A model generated the notes under the pieces. That model saw nothing but the letters and a program-made list of their open reading frames with translations. It had not been told where the DNA came from and did not search any database. This document shows positions 1 through 8,652 of a DNA stretch of 64,000 bases, piece by piece; position 1 is the first letter of the stretch; each line of letters begins with the position of its first letter. The stretch is from Rhizobium giardinii bv. giardinii H152 (GTDB taxonomy: Bacteria; Pseudomonadota; Alphaproteobacteria; Rhizobiales; Rhizobiaceae). The translations under genes and the position numbers were made by a program. The stretch spans positions 243,411 to 307,410 of the forward strand of contig NZ_KB902579.1 of the NCBI RefSeq assembly GCF_000379605.1, in the 5' to 3' direction.

Positions 1-99
1 GGCATTATCCTGTATCCTTTTTTCTATAACGTGCAGTGGCCCGAAAAGGTGGCCCTAGGGGCCGCCTCAGTTCGTTGACAAACCTTGCCTCGCACACGA

Positions 100-168
100 C
101 GTCATCCTCGGCCTTGAGCCGAGAATCCAATCGCATCCCGGATGGTCGGGTCAGGCCCGACCATGACG
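100..168. repeat. Dispersed palindromic repeat beyond znuA
   Basis: A GC-rich stretch with a hairpin of seven-base arms, GGTCGGG at 144-150 and CCCGACC at 156-162, flanked by GTCATCCTCGG on the left and CATGACG on the right. The same style (TCCTCGGGTCAGGCCCGAGGA) recurs inside uvrB near 16822-16846. I recognise it as a rhizobial intergenic palindromic repeat by recall. No convincing gene is visible in positions 1-235. Confidence 0.5.
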
Positions 169-235
169 AAAGAGAGGTTTGCGGCATTTGTCGGCAGCCT
201 GAGAGGGCCGGGAGCCGCCTTCCAAGGAAACCTGC

Positions 236-1225
236 TTAGCTGCCGTTGGAAAGGCAGGTTTTCAGAGATGTGCCGATACCTTGCATCAGCTGGAAATAGA
301 GGTCAGGGCCGGCCTCCAAGGTGGCCGCTTCGGGGTCGAGCGTGCCGGGTTTCGCCGGCGTGCCTTCGAGCACGACATTGACGAGCTTCGGCTCGAATTG
401 CGGTTCGGCAAAGACGCAGGTCGCGCCCAGTTCGACGATCTTGGCGTGGATCTCAGACAGGCGCTCGGCGCCGGGCAGGACCTCGGGGCTGACGGTGATC
501 GAACCTGCCACCTTCACATGATAGCGATGTTCGAAATACTGGTAGGCGTCGTGAAAGACGATGAAGGGCTTGTCCTTGATCGGCGCGACGGTTTCCGTAA
601 GCGTCTTGTCGAGCGCGTCGAGCCGCATGTTGAGGGCATCGAGATTGCTCTTGTAGGTCGCCGCATTGTCCGGGTCGGCAGCAGCCAGCGTCTTTTCGAT
701 CTCGGCTGCCATCGCCTTGGCATTGGCGGGATCGAGCCACAGGTGCATGTCGAATTCACCTTCTTCGTGGTGGCGACCCTCCTCATGGGCGTGATCCTCG
801 CCGCCTTCTGCGCTTGCTTCATGCTCGTCGCCGTCGTCATGCGCCTCGAAGGCGCCGCCTTCTCGGAATTTCAGCTTTTCGAGCCCGGGCGCATCGTCCA
901 GTTCGACGATCTTCGCGCCGCTGCCGAGCGACTCCAGCGGCTTCTCCAGGAAGGCTTCCAGCCCGTGCCCGACCCAGAAGACGATGTTGGCGTTCTCCAG
1001 CGCCGAGGCGTTGGAGGGCTTCATGCTGTAGGTATGGGGGGAGGCGGCGCCCTCGACGATCAGCGCCGGCTCGCCCAGCCCTTGCATGATCGAGGCGACC
1101 AGGGAGTGGATCGGCTTGATCGAAACGACGACGTTCGGGACTTCGGCATGCGCGCTGCCTGCAGCCAGAAGCAGGGAAGAGGCGAGCAGGGAGGATGTCA
1201 AAAGCAGGGATTTTTTCAGGCTCAT
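236..1225 (-). CDS. znuA: ZnuA, zinc ABC transporter substrate-binding protein
   Basis: Periplasmic zinc-binding component of the ZnuABC importer (cluster A-I solute-binding protein, 329 aa). It starts with a clear signal peptide (MSLKKSLLLTSSLLAS... ending at SAHA). The His/Glu/Asp-rich loop at about residues 130-160 is the acidic-histidine loop typical of ZnuA and is thought to help zinc capture. The metal-site stretches HSLVAS, DPHMW-like DMHLWLDP and VFHDAYQYF are present. The start is supported by an AGGAG box just upstream. It is divergent from znuC, and the intervening 106 bp carry two Zur-like palindromes, so zinc repression by the nearby Zur is expected. Confidence 0.95.
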   Translation of the reverse strand: MSLKKSLLLTSSLLASSLLLAAGSAHAEVPNVVVSIKPIHSLVASIMQGLGEPALIVEGAASPHTYSMKPSNASALENANIVFWVGHGLEAFLEKPLESLGSGAKIVELDDAPGLEKLKFREGGAFEAHDDGDEHEASAEGGEDHAHEEGRHHEEGEFDMHLWLDPANAKAMAAEIEKTLAAADPDNAATYKSNLDALNMRLDALDKTLTETVAPIKDKPFIVFHDAYQYFEHRYHVKVAGSITVSPEVLPGAERLSEIHAKIVELGATCVFAEPQFEPKLVNVVLEGTPAKPGTLDPEAATLEAGPDLYFQLMQGIGTSLKTCLSNGS

Positions 1226-1253
1226 GCGGGGGGACTCCTGTCTTGTAAATCAA

Positions 1254-1290
1254 TGTAATGTTATTACATCAATTGCGTTATGCTATAACG
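1254..1290. promoter_or_regulatory. Two Zur-like operators between znuA and znuC
   Basis: Two adjacent inverted repeats lie in the divergent promoter region: TGTAATGTTATTACA at 1254-1268 (six-base arms) and CGTTATGCTATAACG at 1276-1290 (six-base arms), 22 bp apart centre to centre. Both have the AT-rich GTTAT/ATAAC core of alphaproteobacterial Zur boxes as I know them. One may control each direction. The assignment to Zur is inferred from position and from the zur gene in the same operon. Confidence 0.75.
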
Positions 1291-1331
1291 TGTGGCATAG
1301 CGGCTGGCAACACCTCACCCGGATTTTTTTG

Positions 1332-2264
1332 ATGCTGAATTTCCGCGACCCCGACCAGAAGCCTCTCGTCCTTTTGAACAATGCCGGCGTGCGCCGCGGC
1401 GGCCGCTGGCTGGTGCGCGGCGTCGAGTTTTCGATCAGCCGCGGCGAGATCGTCACGCTGATCGGCCCGAACGGCTCGGGCAAATCCACGACGGCGAAAA
1501 CCGCGATCGGCGTCTTGAAGCCGGACGAGGGCTGGGTCGAGCGCAAGCCGGGCCTCAAGGTCGGCTATGTGCCGCAGAAACTCGCGATCGACTGGACGCT
1601 GCCCCTGACGGTCGAGCGCCTGATGACACTGACCGGCCCGCTGAAGGGCCGCGAGATCGAGGAAGCGCTGCACTCCACCGGCATCGCGCATCTCGCCCGC
1701 GCCGAGGTCCAGCACCTGTCCGGCGGCGAATTCCAGCGGGCGCTGCTTGCCCGCGCAATTGCCCGCAAACCCGACCTGCTGGTGCTCGACGAACCGGTGC
1801 AGGGCGTCGACTTCTCCGGCGAGATCGCGCTCTACGACCTGATCAAGTCCATCCGCAACCAGACCGGCTGCGGCATCCTCCTGATCTCGCACGACCTGCA
1901 TGTGGTGATGGCCGAGACCGATACGGTGATCTGCCTCAACGGCCATGTCTGCTGCCGCGGCACGCCGCAAGTGGTCAGCCAGAGCCCGGAATATCTGAAA
2001 CTGTTCGGCAGCCGGGCGGCCAAGACGCTTGCCGTCTACAGCCACGACCACGACCATACCCATCTGCCCGACGGCCGCGTTCTGCATGCCGATGGCAGCA
2101 TCACCGAACATTGCCATCCGGATGACGGCCACCACCATGGCGCCCACGCCGAGCATGGGCATGACGATCACGACCATGCCGATCATGTCCACGGTCCGGA
2201 TTGCGGCTGCGGCCATCAAAACCGCCTGCAGGGCCTGGGCAACAAGGAGACGCGCCGTGTTTGA
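1332..2264 (+). CDS. znuC: ZnuC, zinc ABC transporter ATP-binding protein
   Basis: Cytoplasmic ATPase of the zinc importer (310 aa from the ATG at 1332). The reading frame is open upstream, but 1332 is the first start downstream of the Zur palindromes. Visible motifs are Walker A GPNGSGKST, signature LSGGE, Walker B LLVLDEP and an H-loop SHDLHVV. The C-terminal tail after about residue 235 is a His/Asp-rich zinc-binding extension (HDHDHTH, HHHGAHAEHGHDDHDH), common in rhizobial ZnuC. The last eight bases overlap the start of znuB. Confidence 0.93.
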   Translation: MLNFRDPDQKPLVLLNNAGVRRGGRWLVRGVEFSISRGEIVTLIGPNGSGKSTTAKTAIGVLKPDEGWVERKPGLKVGYVPQKLAIDWTLPLTVERLMTLTGPLKGREIEEALHSTGIAHLARAEVQHLSGGEFQRALLARAIARKPDLLVLDEPVQGVDFSGEIALYDLIKSIRNQTGCGILLISHDLHVVMAETDTVICLNGHVCCRGTPQVVSQSPEYLKLFGSRAAKTLAVYSHDHDHTHLPDGRVLHADGSITEHCHPDDGHHHGAHAEHGHDDHDHADHVHGPDCGCGHQNRLQGLGNKETRRV

Positions 2265-3090
2265 CGATTTCTTCACCCGCGCGCTCGTTGCCGGCATCGG
2301 CCTTGCCATCACGGTCGGTCCGCTCGGCTGCTTCGTCATCTGGCGGCGCATGGCCTATTTCGGCGACACCATGGCCCATTCGGCATTGCTCGGCGTGGCG
2401 CTGTCGCTGCTGTTCAACCTCAATCTGATGCTCAGCGTCTTTATCGTCGCCGCCGTCGTTTCGCTGCTGTTGCTGTTGCTGCAGAAGCGCGGCGCGCTGT
2501 CGACAGATGCGCTGCTCGGCATTCTCTCCCACTCGGCGCTGTCGATCGGCCTCGTGATGGTTGCCTTCATGACATGGGTGCGCATCGATCTCGTCGGCTT
2601 CCTGTTCGGTGATATTCTCGCGGTTTCCGAGGCCGATATCGATCTCGTCTGGGGCGGTGGCATTCTCGTATTGTTTGCCATCGTCTATCTCTGGCGGCCG
2701 CTGCTTGCCTCCACCGTCAATCCGGAACTGGCCGAGGCCGAAGGCCTCCAGCCGGAGCGGGCGCGGCTTTACTTCATGCTGCTGATGGCCTTGGTGATCG
2801 CCATTGCCATGAAGATCGTCGGCATCCTCCTGATCACCTCGCTCTTGATCATTCCGGCGGCCACCGCCCGGCGTTTTGCCACGTCGCCCGAAATCATGGC
2901 CGTGCTCGCCTCGGGGATCGGCGTGCTCGCCGTTACCGGCGGCCTTTTCGGCTCGCTGCACTTCGATACGCCGTCCGGTCCGTCGATCGTGGTTGCGGCA
3001 ATGGGGCTTTTCGTCCTCAGCCTGCTGCCCTTCGGCCGCAAGGGAGAAATCGAGACGGCCATTCATTCGACGCATGGAGGACACCACTGA
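2257..3090 (+). CDS. znuB: ZnuB, zinc ABC transporter permease
   Basis: Inner-membrane permease of the ABC-3 family (277 aa) forming the zinc channel with ZnuA and ZnuC. It has seven to eight hydrophobic segments, and the family stretch MAYFGDTMAHSALLGVALS lies near the N-terminus. The chosen start is a GTG at 2257 with AAGGAGA eight bases upstream. It overlaps the end of znuC by 8 nt, which implies translational coupling. A longer in-frame reading upstream merely lies under znuC. The stop overlaps the zur start by one base. Confidence 0.93.
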   Translation: MFDDFFTRALVAGIGLAITVGPLGCFVIWRRMAYFGDTMAHSALLGVALSLLFNLNLMLSVFIVAAVVSLLLLLLQKRGALSTDALLGILSHSALSIGLVMVAFMTWVRIDLVGFLFGDILAVSEADIDLVWGGGILVLFAIVYLWRPLLASTVNPELAEAEGLQPERARLYFMLLMALVIAIAMKIVGILLITSLLIIPAATARRFATSPEIMAVLASGIGVLAVTGGLFGSLHFDTPSGPSIVVAAMGLFVLSLLPFGRKGEIETAIHSTHGGHH

Positions 3091-3488
3091 TGGCGCAGCA
3101 ACTCACCAGGAACCAGTCGCTGGTGCTCGATGCGCTGACCCATGCGGAAGGTCCGCTCAGCGCCTATACGATCCTCGACAAGCTGCGTGATCACGGTTTT
3201 CGCGCGCCGCTGCAGGTTTACCGCGCGCTGGACAAGCTGCTCGAGTTCGGCATGATCCACCGGCTTGAAAGCATGAATTCTTTCGTCGCCTGCTCGCATC
3301 CGGATCATCATCACCATGATCACGGCGTCACCGCCTTTGCAATCTGCGAGGATTGCGGCCAGGTCACCGAAATGCATGATGCCGGCATCGAGGAGCGGCT
3401 TTCCGTCCTGGCCGGCAGGGAGCATTTCAAGACCGAAAAGACCACGATCGAGATTCGCGGCCACTGCCAGAACTGCACCAGCGGATAA
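3090..3488 (+). CDS. zur: Zur, zinc uptake repressor (Fur family)
   Basis: Fur-family metalloregulator, 132 aa: N-terminal winged helix ([18 protein letters not shown]) and C-terminal dimerisation domain. The metal sites visible are the [10 protein letters not shown] loop, CEDCGQ and the terminal CQNC pair that holds structural zinc. Its place as the last gene of znuCB-zur, rather than next to iron genes, argues for zinc sensing over Fur. It shares one base with the znuB stop, and GGAGG precedes the ATG. It probably represses both znuA and its own operon through the palindromes at 1254-1290. Confidence 0.93.
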   Translation: MAQQLTRNQSLVLDALTHAEGPLSAYTILDKLRDHGFRAPLQVYRALDKLLEFGMIHRLESMNSFVACSHPDHHHHDHGVTAFAICEDCGQVTEMHDAGIEERLSVLAGREHFKTEKTTIEIRGHCQNCTSG

Positions 3489-3529
3489 TTCTGCCGTCGG
3501 TCAAAGTCTTCCCCACCGCCAGCGGATGT

Positions 3530-5938
3530 GTGACCATCCGGGCCCGAGGTTCAGCTGTGAACAATCACGATTCGATGTCCGATTTCCTGTTTTCCGCCCA
3601 TACGCGTGATCACGTCCATGCCCCTCAGGCGACGGACAAGGCCGAAACCGCCATTGATCCGGTCTGCGGCATGACCGTCAAACTCAATGCCGGAAAGCCG
3701 AGCCTCGACTATCAGGGAACCATCTATCATTTCTGCAGCCAGCGCTGCCACGAGCGCTTCGGCGCCGATCCCTGGTTCTACCTGTCGGGCCATGCCGGAA
3801 ACAAGCCGAAGGCTGCGAAGAAGGCGACGCTCTATACCTGCCCGATGGATCCGGAAATCGTCCGTGACGCGCCCGGAACCTGCCCGATCTGCGGCATGGC
3901 GCTCGAGCCGATGGGCGCCCCAGTCGAGGGCCCCAATCCCGAACTCGTCGATTTCACCCGTCGCTTCTGGGTAAGCCTTGCCTGCGCCGTGCCGCTGGTG
4001 ATTTTATCGATGGGACCGATGGTCGGGCTTCCGATCCGCGAGTGGATCGGCGCCCGCATCGTCACCTATCTCGAACTCCTCCTTGCAACGCCGGTCGTGC
4101 TGTGGGCGGCGAGGCCCTTCTTCGAGCGGGGATGGGTGTCGCTGCGCACGGGCCACTACAATATGTGGACGCTGATCATGCTCGGCGTTGGCGCGGCCTA
4201 TCTCTACAGCGTCGTCGCGACGCTGTTGCCCAGCCTGTTTCCGATGGAGTTCGGCGGTCATCACGGGGAGGTTGCCGTCTATTTCGAGGCCGCGGCCGTC
4301 ATCGTGACGCTGGTCTTCGTCGGCCAGATCCTCGAGCTTCGCGCCCGTGAGCGCACCGGCGATGCGATCCGCGCCCTGATGAACCTCGCACCGAAGACGG
4401 CGCGCCGCATACAGCCGGACGGAACCGAACAGGACGCGCCACTTGAAAACATCCTGGCTGGCGATCATCTGCGCATACGGCCCGGCGAAGCCGTGCCGGT
4501 CGATGGCATCGTCACCGAAGGCCACTCCAGCGTCGATGAGAGCCTGATCACCGGCGAGCCTTTGCCGGTGGAAAAGATCGTGGGCGCCGAGGTCACCGGC
4601 GGCACCATCAACCGCAACGGCACGCTGGTCGTCAGGGCACAAAAGGTCGGCAGCGATACGGTCCTGTCCCAGATCGTCGAGATGGTCGCGTCGGCCCAGC
4701 GGTCGCGCGCGCCGATCCAGAAGCTTGCCGACCGGGTGTCCGGCTGGTTCGTGCCTGCAGTCGTGCTTGTCGCGGCGGCGGCTTTCGTCGGCTGGCTGGT
4801 GCTTGGTCCGCAACCGTCCTTCGCCTACGGGCTGGTCGCTGCCGTCTCCGTCCTCATCATTGCCTGTCCCTGTGCGCTCGGTCTTGCCACGCCGATCTCG
4901 ATCATGACGGCGACCGGTAGGGGCGCCCAGTCCGGCGTGCTCGTCCGTGAAGCCGCGGCGCTGGAGCGTCTCGCGGCCATCGATACGCTGATCGTCGACA
5001 AGACCGGTACGCTGACGGAAGGCAAGCCGCGTCTGACGGACGTGCTTGTGGGGCCCACCTTTCCGGAAAACCGGCTGCTGATGCTCGCCGCCTCCCTGGA
5101 AAAGGCCTCGGAACACCCCTTGGCCGAGGCCATCGTCGCAGGGGCCAGGGCGCGCGACGTGCCGCTGGTTGCCGTTTCCGACTTCGAAGCGGTCAACGGC
5201 AAGGGCGTCTCCGGCCGAGTGGATGGCGATCGCGTGCTCGCAGGCAATGCCGCCATGCTGCTGGCTGATGTCGGTGTCGATACGTCGGCCTTTGCCGGTC
5301 ACGCCGAAGGGCTGCGCCAGAATGGCCGCACCGCACTCTACGTCGCGGTCAATGGCGAGCTGGCCGGTCTTCTGGCGCTGGCCGACGAGATCAAGATCAA
5401 TGCGGCCGAGGCGATCCGCGCGCTGCATGCCGATGGCATCCGCGTCGTCATGGCGACGGGCGACAGTGCCGTTACAGCCGACGCGGTGGCGAAGGCGCTC
5501 GGCATCGACGATGTCGCGGCCGACCAGCTGCCGGAGGACAAGAAAGCATTGGTCGAGCGCCTGAAGGCCGAGGGGCGCGTCGTCGCCATGGCGGGCGATG
5601 GCATCAACGATGCCCCGGCTCTGGCAGCAGCCGATGTCGGCATCGCCATGGGCACCGGCGCCGATGTTGCGCTGGAAAGCGCCGGCATCACGCTGTTGAA
5701 GGGTGACCTGTCCGGCATCGTGCGGGCGCGAACCCTGTCGAAGGCGACGCTGTCGAACATTCGCCAGAACCTGTTCTTCGCCTTTGCCTACAACGCCGTC
5801 GGCGTGCCGGTCGCAGCCGGTCTGCTTTACCCGCTGACCGGCTCGCTGCTGTCGCCGATGATCGCCGCCGCCGCCATGAGCCTGTCTTCGGTTTCCGTCG
5901 TCGTCAATGCACTCCGGCTGAGGCGATTGAAGCTCTGA
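3530..5938 (+). CDS. Heavy-metal (copper-type) P1B-ATPase
   Basis: Inner-membrane metal-exporting ATPase, up to 802 aa. Domains in order: YHS metal-binding domain (DPVCGMTV, residues about 42-85), a small heavy-metal-binding domain (YTCPMDPEI...CPICGM, about 102-128), membrane segments, actuator TGE-type loop ([11 protein letters not shown]), CPC ion-path motif at 446-448, phosphorylation motif [11 protein letters not shown] with Asp490, HPLAEA and [10 protein letters not shown]. The CPC plus YHS pattern fits the copper/silver exporters (CopA/ActP-like) common in rhizobia. The start is uncertain: GTG 3530, GTG 3557 or ATG 3575. It lies only 41 bp after zur, so read-through from the zinc operon is possible. 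Confidence 0.9.
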   Translation: MTIRARGSAVNNHDSMSDFLFSAHTRDHVHAPQATDKAETAIDPVCGMTVKLNAGKPSLDYQGTIYHFCSQRCHERFGADPWFYLSGHAGNKPKAAKKATLYTCPMDPEIVRDAPGTCPICGMALEPMGAPVEGPNPELVDFTRRFWVSLACAVPLVILSMGPMVGLPIREWIGARIVTYLELLLATPVVLWAARPFFERGWVSLRTGHYNMWTLIMLGVGAAYLYSVVATLLPSLFPMEFGGHHGEVAVYFEAAAVIVTLVFVGQILELRARERTGDAIRALMNLAPKTARRIQPDGTEQDAPLENILAGDHLRIRPGEAVPVDGIVTEGHSSVDESLITGEPLPVEKIVGAEVTGGTINRNGTLVVRAQKVGSDTVLSQIVEMVASAQRSRAPIQKLADRVSGWFVPAVVLVAAAAFVGWLVLGPQPSFAYGLVAAVSVLIIACPCALGLATPISIMTATGRGAQSGVLVREAAALERLAAIDTLIVDKTGTLTEGKPRLTDVLVGPTFPENRLLMLAASLEKASEHPLAEAIVAGARARDVPLVAVSDFEAVNGKGVSGRVDGDRVLAGNAAMLLADVGVDTSAFAGHAEGLRQNGRTALYVAVNGELAGLLALADEIKINAAEAIRALHADGIRVVMATGDSAVTADAVAKALGIDDVAADQLPEDKKALVERLKAEGRVVAMAGDGINDAPALAAADVGIAMGTGADVALESAGITLLKGDLSGIVRARTLSKATLSNIRQNLFFAFAYNAVGVPVAAGLLYPLTGSLLSPMIAAAAMSLSSVSVVVNALRLRRLKL

Positions 5939-5944
5939 CGGCAA

Positions 5945-6475
5945 CTACCCGATGACGGACAGGCTTGTCGCGAAAAGCTGCCATTTCTTGACATAGCCGA
6001 TCGCCGACTTCTTCAAGCCGGCGACGGCCGCGTCATCGAGCAGCCGGATCGCCTTTGCCGGTGCGCCGACGATCAGCGAATTGTCGGGAAAGACCTTGCC
6101 TTCCGTCACCAGGGCATTGGCCCCGATAAGACAGTTGCTGCCGATCACCGCGCCATTCAGCACCGCCGCGCCCATGCCGACCAGCGAATTGTCGCCAATG
6201 GTGCAGCCATGCACGATGGCGTGATGGCCGATGGTGCAACCTTCTCCGATCGACACCGGAAAGCCGGGATCGACATGGATGACGACGCCTTCCTGGATAT
6301 TGGTGCGGGCGCCGACCCTGATCGGCTCGTTGTCGCCGCGCAGCACCGCTCCGAACCAGATGCCGACATCGTCACCCAGTTCGACCTTGCCGATGACATG
6401 CGCGTCCGGCGCCACCCAATAGCTGCCTTCCGCCGGAACAGAGGGGCGTGTCGGGCCAAGTGCATAAAGCGGCAT
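5945..6475 (-). CDS. Gamma carbonic anhydrase family protein
   Basis: A 176-aa left-handed beta-helix protein of the hexapeptide-repeat class (repeats such as GVVIHVDPGFPVSIGEG, GHHAIVHGCTIG, NSLVGMGAAVLNGAVIG). The His residues in IHV and GHHAIVH match the metal ligands of gamma carbonic anhydrases (YrdA/PaaY-like). Many members have weak or unproven anhydrase activity, so the enzymatic role is inferred. It follows the FAH-family gene by 18 nt on the same strand and is probably co-transcribed. Confidence 0.9.
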   Translation of the reverse strand: MPLYALGPTRPSVPAEGSYWVAPDAHVIGKVELGDDVGIWFGAVLRGDNEPIRVGARTNIQEGVVIHVDPGFPVSIGEGCTIGHHAIVHGCTIGDNSLVGMGAAVLNGAVIGSNCLIGANALVTEGKVFPDNSLIVGAPAKAIRLLDDAAVAGLKKSAIGYVKKWQLFATSLSVIG

Positions 6476-6493
6476 GATTTTACTTTCTTGTGC

Positions 6494-7180
6494 TTAGACG
6501 ACCGTGACGGTCAGCGTGGCAACGCCATCGATGCCGCAGGAAACCACGTCGCCGCGCGACACCGGCCCGACACCGGAGGGTGTTCCGGTCATGATGACGT
6601 CTCCGGCAGCGAGCGTGAACAGTTTCGACAGTTCGGCGATGACTTCCGGAACCTTCCAGATCATCTGGTTGAGGTCGCCCTGCTGCTTGCGGTCGCCGTT
6701 GACCGTAAGCCAGATATTGCCAGCCTCGGGATGGCCGATTGTCTCGGCCGGAACGATGTCTGAAACCGGCGCCGAGTGCTCGAAGGCTTTCGCTGCCGCC
6801 CATGGCTTGCCCGCCGCCTTTGCCTCGGCCTGCAGGTCGCGGCGCGTGAAGTCGATGCCCACCGCATAGCCGTAGACGCAATCGAGAGCATCGCCGCTGT
6901 CAATATTGTCGCCGCCGCCCTTCAAAAGGACGACGAGTTCGACCTCGTGGTGCACGTCGCTCGACAGCGGTGGATAGGGAAACTCCTCGCGCGGCACCGA
7001 CAGATTGTCCGGATTTTTCTGGAAGAAGAAAGGCGGCTCCCGGTCGGGATCGTGGCCCATCTCGATTGCGTGGGCCGCATAGTTACGACCCACGCAATAA
7101 ACGCGGCGAACGGGAAAGGCCCGATCGGAATTCGCAACCGGCAGCAGGACCGGGGCGGGAAGGGGAATTACAGTGGTCAT
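6494..7180 (-). CDS. Fumarylacetoacetate hydrolase family protein
   Basis: A 228-aa single-domain FAH enzyme, typically a C-C bond hydrolase or decarboxylase acting on acylpyruvates (fumarylpyruvate or acylpyruvate hydrolase). The metal-binding acidic residues are visible in HHEVELVV and GIDFTRRD, the substrate-loop lysines in GKPWAAAKAFEHSAP, and the family ending in VIMTGTPSGVGPV. The start at 7180 (MTTVIPLPAP) is preferred over an upstream ATG at 7222 because the conserved domain begins soon after. It probably shares a transcript with the downstream carbonic-anhydrase-like gene. The substrate cannot be told from sequence. Confidence 0.88.
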   Translation of the reverse strand: MTTVIPLPAPVLLPVANSDRAFPVRRVYCVGRNYAAHAIEMGHDPDREPPFFFQKNPDNLSVPREEFPYPPLSSDVHHEVELVVLLKGGGDNIDSGDALDCVYGYAVGIDFTRRDLQAEAKAAGKPWAAAKAFEHSAPVSDIVPAETIGHPEAGNIWLTVNGDRKQQGDLNQMIWKVPEVIAELSKLFTLAAGDVIMTGTPSGVGPVSRGDVVSCGIDGVATLTVTVV

Positions 7181-7248
7181 CAAATATCCAGGCATTCGAT
7201 TGCGAATGCCTGACGATAGCACCCCTTCAAGGGGTGGCGAAAGATGCT

Positions 7249-7452
7249 TCAGCTGCAGGCGTAGGCTTCGAGCTGGTCCCGCGTCAGGAATCGGCCGCCG
7301 GCTCGGGAATTGAGGTCCGGATGGGTGTATTCAAGGCTGGGGACGTCTGGAAGCTCAAGCGCCTGGCGCACGGTCATAATGCCGACGTCACGGCGATCGG
7401 TTCCACGCTTCAAGCTGACTTCGACGATGCGATACAGATTTTCCTCTACCAT
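7249..7452 (-). CDS. Small hypothetical protein
   Basis: A 67-aa soluble protein, not recognised. The start is well supported: GGGAGAG sits eight bases upstream of the ATG. The protein is charged and has no membrane segment or signal peptide. It contains a GGRFLTRDQLEAY stretch near the C-terminus. It precedes the FAH gene by 68 nt on the same strand, so it may be the first gene of that operon. The reading is plausible on codon usage and RBS only. Confidence 0.55.
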   Translation of the reverse strand: MVEENLYRIVEVSLKRGTDRRDVGIMTVRQALELPDVPSLEYTHPDLNSRAGGRFLTRDQLEAYACS

Positions 7453-7690
7453 GTTTTCTCTCCCGTCGCGTATTCTTTTGATTCTGGGCCGCAGTTGTTA
7501 CTCCGAAATTGGTTTTTATGAGGCGCCTTCACTAATAACATGCCACAGGTAAACGAATCACAACAGTCATTTTTCAGCAAAAGCTTGGCTTTCGTGGCGT
7601 AACGATACGTGATTTTCGAGCAAAGAATCTGCTTGGAGGTATTTTTCGAGCATACGCCCAGAATGCGGGCATCCTCTCCGGTTTTTTGAT

Positions 7691-7715
7691 GGAACAATAT
7701 TACTTTTGAGATGTT
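7691..7715 (+). promoter_or_regulatory. Candidate EcfG/RpoE2-type stress promoter
   Basis: GGAAC at 7691-7695 and TGTT at 7712-7715 are separated by 16 bases. This is close to the alphaproteobacterial general-stress sigma consensus (GGAAC, 16-17 nt, CGTT), with one mismatch in the -10 half. It lies about 28 bp before the ATG at 7743. Assignment is by pattern only. Confidence 0.35.
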
Positions 7716-7742
7716 TCGTTGCTGGAGAACAGGAGTACCGAG

Positions 7743-7991
7743 ATGGCCAATGTCAAAAATTTGCGAACTGGTTTCACAGGTGAACTGGATGAGGCAGGCG
7801 GCGTGGCGGTAAAAGCAAAACAGGCGGCGAGCTATGTCAAGGACGAGGCGAGTGCGGTGGCAATGACGGCTCGTGATCACCCGTCTGCGACCAGCACGGC
7901 GTTCCTCATGGTCGGTGCGGTAGCCTTTCTTGCGGGCTATCTGTTCGGCAGCGCCGCCAGCCCACCCCCGCAGCGCCGCCGTTACTGGTAA
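7743..7991 (+). CDS. Small membrane-anchored DUF883/ElaB-like protein
   Basis: An 82-aa protein with an amphipathic, Ala/Lys-rich helix (residues about 15-45: VAVKAKQAASYVKDEASAV) followed by one hydrophobic segment (TAFLMVGAVAFLAGYLFGSA) and a short basic tail RRRYW. This layout resembles the ElaB/YqjD/DUF883 C-tail-anchored proteins, often stationary-phase or stress induced. The ATG at 7743 has AGGAG upstream; the ATG at 7719 seems too early. A stress-sigma-like promoter is visible just upstream. Function is unknown. Confidence 0.7.
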   Translation: MANVKNLRTGFTGELDEAGGVAVKAKQAASYVKDEASAVAMTARDHPSATSTAFLMVGAVAFLAGYLFGSAASPPPQRRRYW

Positions 7992-8014
7992 ATGCTGCGT
8001 CGCATGAAAAATTG

Positions 8015-8043
8015 CTTGACTTTGCTGCAATGCAACAATAAAG
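8015..8043 (+). promoter_or_regulatory. Candidate promoter for the anti-SD sRNA
   Basis: CTTGAC at 8015-8020 is a good alphaproteobacterial -35 box. An AT-rich -10 candidate (AATAAA or TAAAGT, 8037-8044) follows at 16-18 bp. It sits just ahead of the first sRNA hairpin. The -10 choice is uncertain. Confidence 0.4.
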
Positions 8044-8047
8044 TCAT

Positions 8048-8165
8048 ATTTATCGCAGCGATTCACCTCCTCCCGAAAGGCTGCGATCGACCAGCGGTCA
8101 CCTCCTCCCGACCGTGGGTCATTTTCAGAAGCCTGCCGCACCTCCTCCCGCGGCAGGCTTTTTTC
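8048..8165 (+). ncRNA. Three-hairpin sRNA with CCTCCTCCC anti-Shine-Dalgarno loops
   Basis: Three consecutive hairpins each expose the same loop element CCTCCTCCC. Hairpin 1 has stem ATCGCAGC (8052-8059) with GCTGCGAT (8080-8087). Hairpin 2 has CGGTC (8095-8099) with GACCG (8110-8114). Hairpin 3 has GCCTGCCGC (8131-8139) with GCGGCAGGC (8150-8158) and runs into six Ts, so it is also the terminator. The loop copies start at 8064, 8099 and 8139. The element is complementary to ribosome-binding sites. This matches what is known of the alpha-r14 / CcsR ('cuckoo') RNAs of Rhizobiales and Rhodobacter, which carry one or more such loops. No ORF here has a usable start. Targets are unknown. Confidence 0.8.
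8131..8164 (+). terminator. Rho-independent terminator of the sRNA
   Basis: A nine-base-pair perfect stem with the loop ACCTCCTCCC is followed by TTTTTT at 8159-8164. The terminator loop itself carries the third anti-SD motif. Confidence 0.85.
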
Positions 8166-8241
8166 ATTTTGCTGTTTGCCCAACGGGAACCAAATGAGTT
8201 ATCCTTCTTGTCTGATGGCAAGAAAATCGGAGGAGACGCTC

Positions 8242-8484
8242 ATGCCATATGCCAAGTGGTCCAGTCCCGTAGAGGTCGGGTTTGGACAAAAAGGCTCTCA
8301 GCTTGTCCAGGGACCGTTTGATGCCCTGATCTGCCTGATGGACACCTGGCCGGATTTGCGCGGTCCGCGCTATGTCGCTGCCAGAAGTCTGTGCCGCGCC
8401 GCGCTCGACGGCCGCAAGTCGCCCGAGGAAGCGAGGGAGGTCTTCATCTCCGCCGCGAAAGAGGCAAGACTACAGGCGCATTGA
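8242..8484 (+). CDS. DUF982 domain-containing protein
   Basis: An 80-aa protein of the DUF982 family, which is expanded in Rhizobiales and has no known function. The family layout is visible: an N-terminal MPYAKWSSPVEV, the central GPFDALICLMDTWPD and the C-terminal basic helix AARSLCRAALDGRKSPEEARE. The ATG at 8242 has GGAGGA eight bases upstream, which is better than the upstream ATGs at 8176 and 8194. It stands alone between the sRNA and the RiPP-like locus. Confidence 0.8.
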   Translation: MPYAKWSSPVEVGFGQKGSQLVQGPFDALICLMDTWPDLRGPRYVAARSLCRAALDGRKSPEEAREVFISAAKEARLQAH

Positions 8485-8652
8485 CGGTTGACCGGGCAGA
8501 CTTCAGAAGCTGAAGCCTGCAACCGCGCGTGAAAAACGCCTCTCGCGAACCGCCAGCCTGCTGGCGGAGCCAGTAACTTTTTTAATAATTCGTATTTCTT
8601 CCTTTACTACCCCACGTTGACTGTACCCTGCACATTGAGCATGATCTGCCCG

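Noticed and set aside
229..258. AACCTGC...GCAGGTT inverted repeat as znuA terminator
   Set aside because: It overlaps the end of the znuA coding region and is not followed by a T run on the minus strand.
4004..5944. 646-aa open frame antisense to the metal ATPase gene
   Set aside because: Mirror of a strongly coding gene; low-complexity Arg/Gly/His composition and no recognisable domain.
8064..8150. Three repeats of CACCTCCTCCCG as a CRISPR-like array
   Set aside because: Repeats are 12 bp, spacing is uneven and each lies in a hairpin loop; there are no cas genes. An sRNA explains them.
7992..8321. 109-aa ORF covering the sRNA
   Set aside because: No ribosome site; the DNA is better explained by three perfect hairpins and a terminator.
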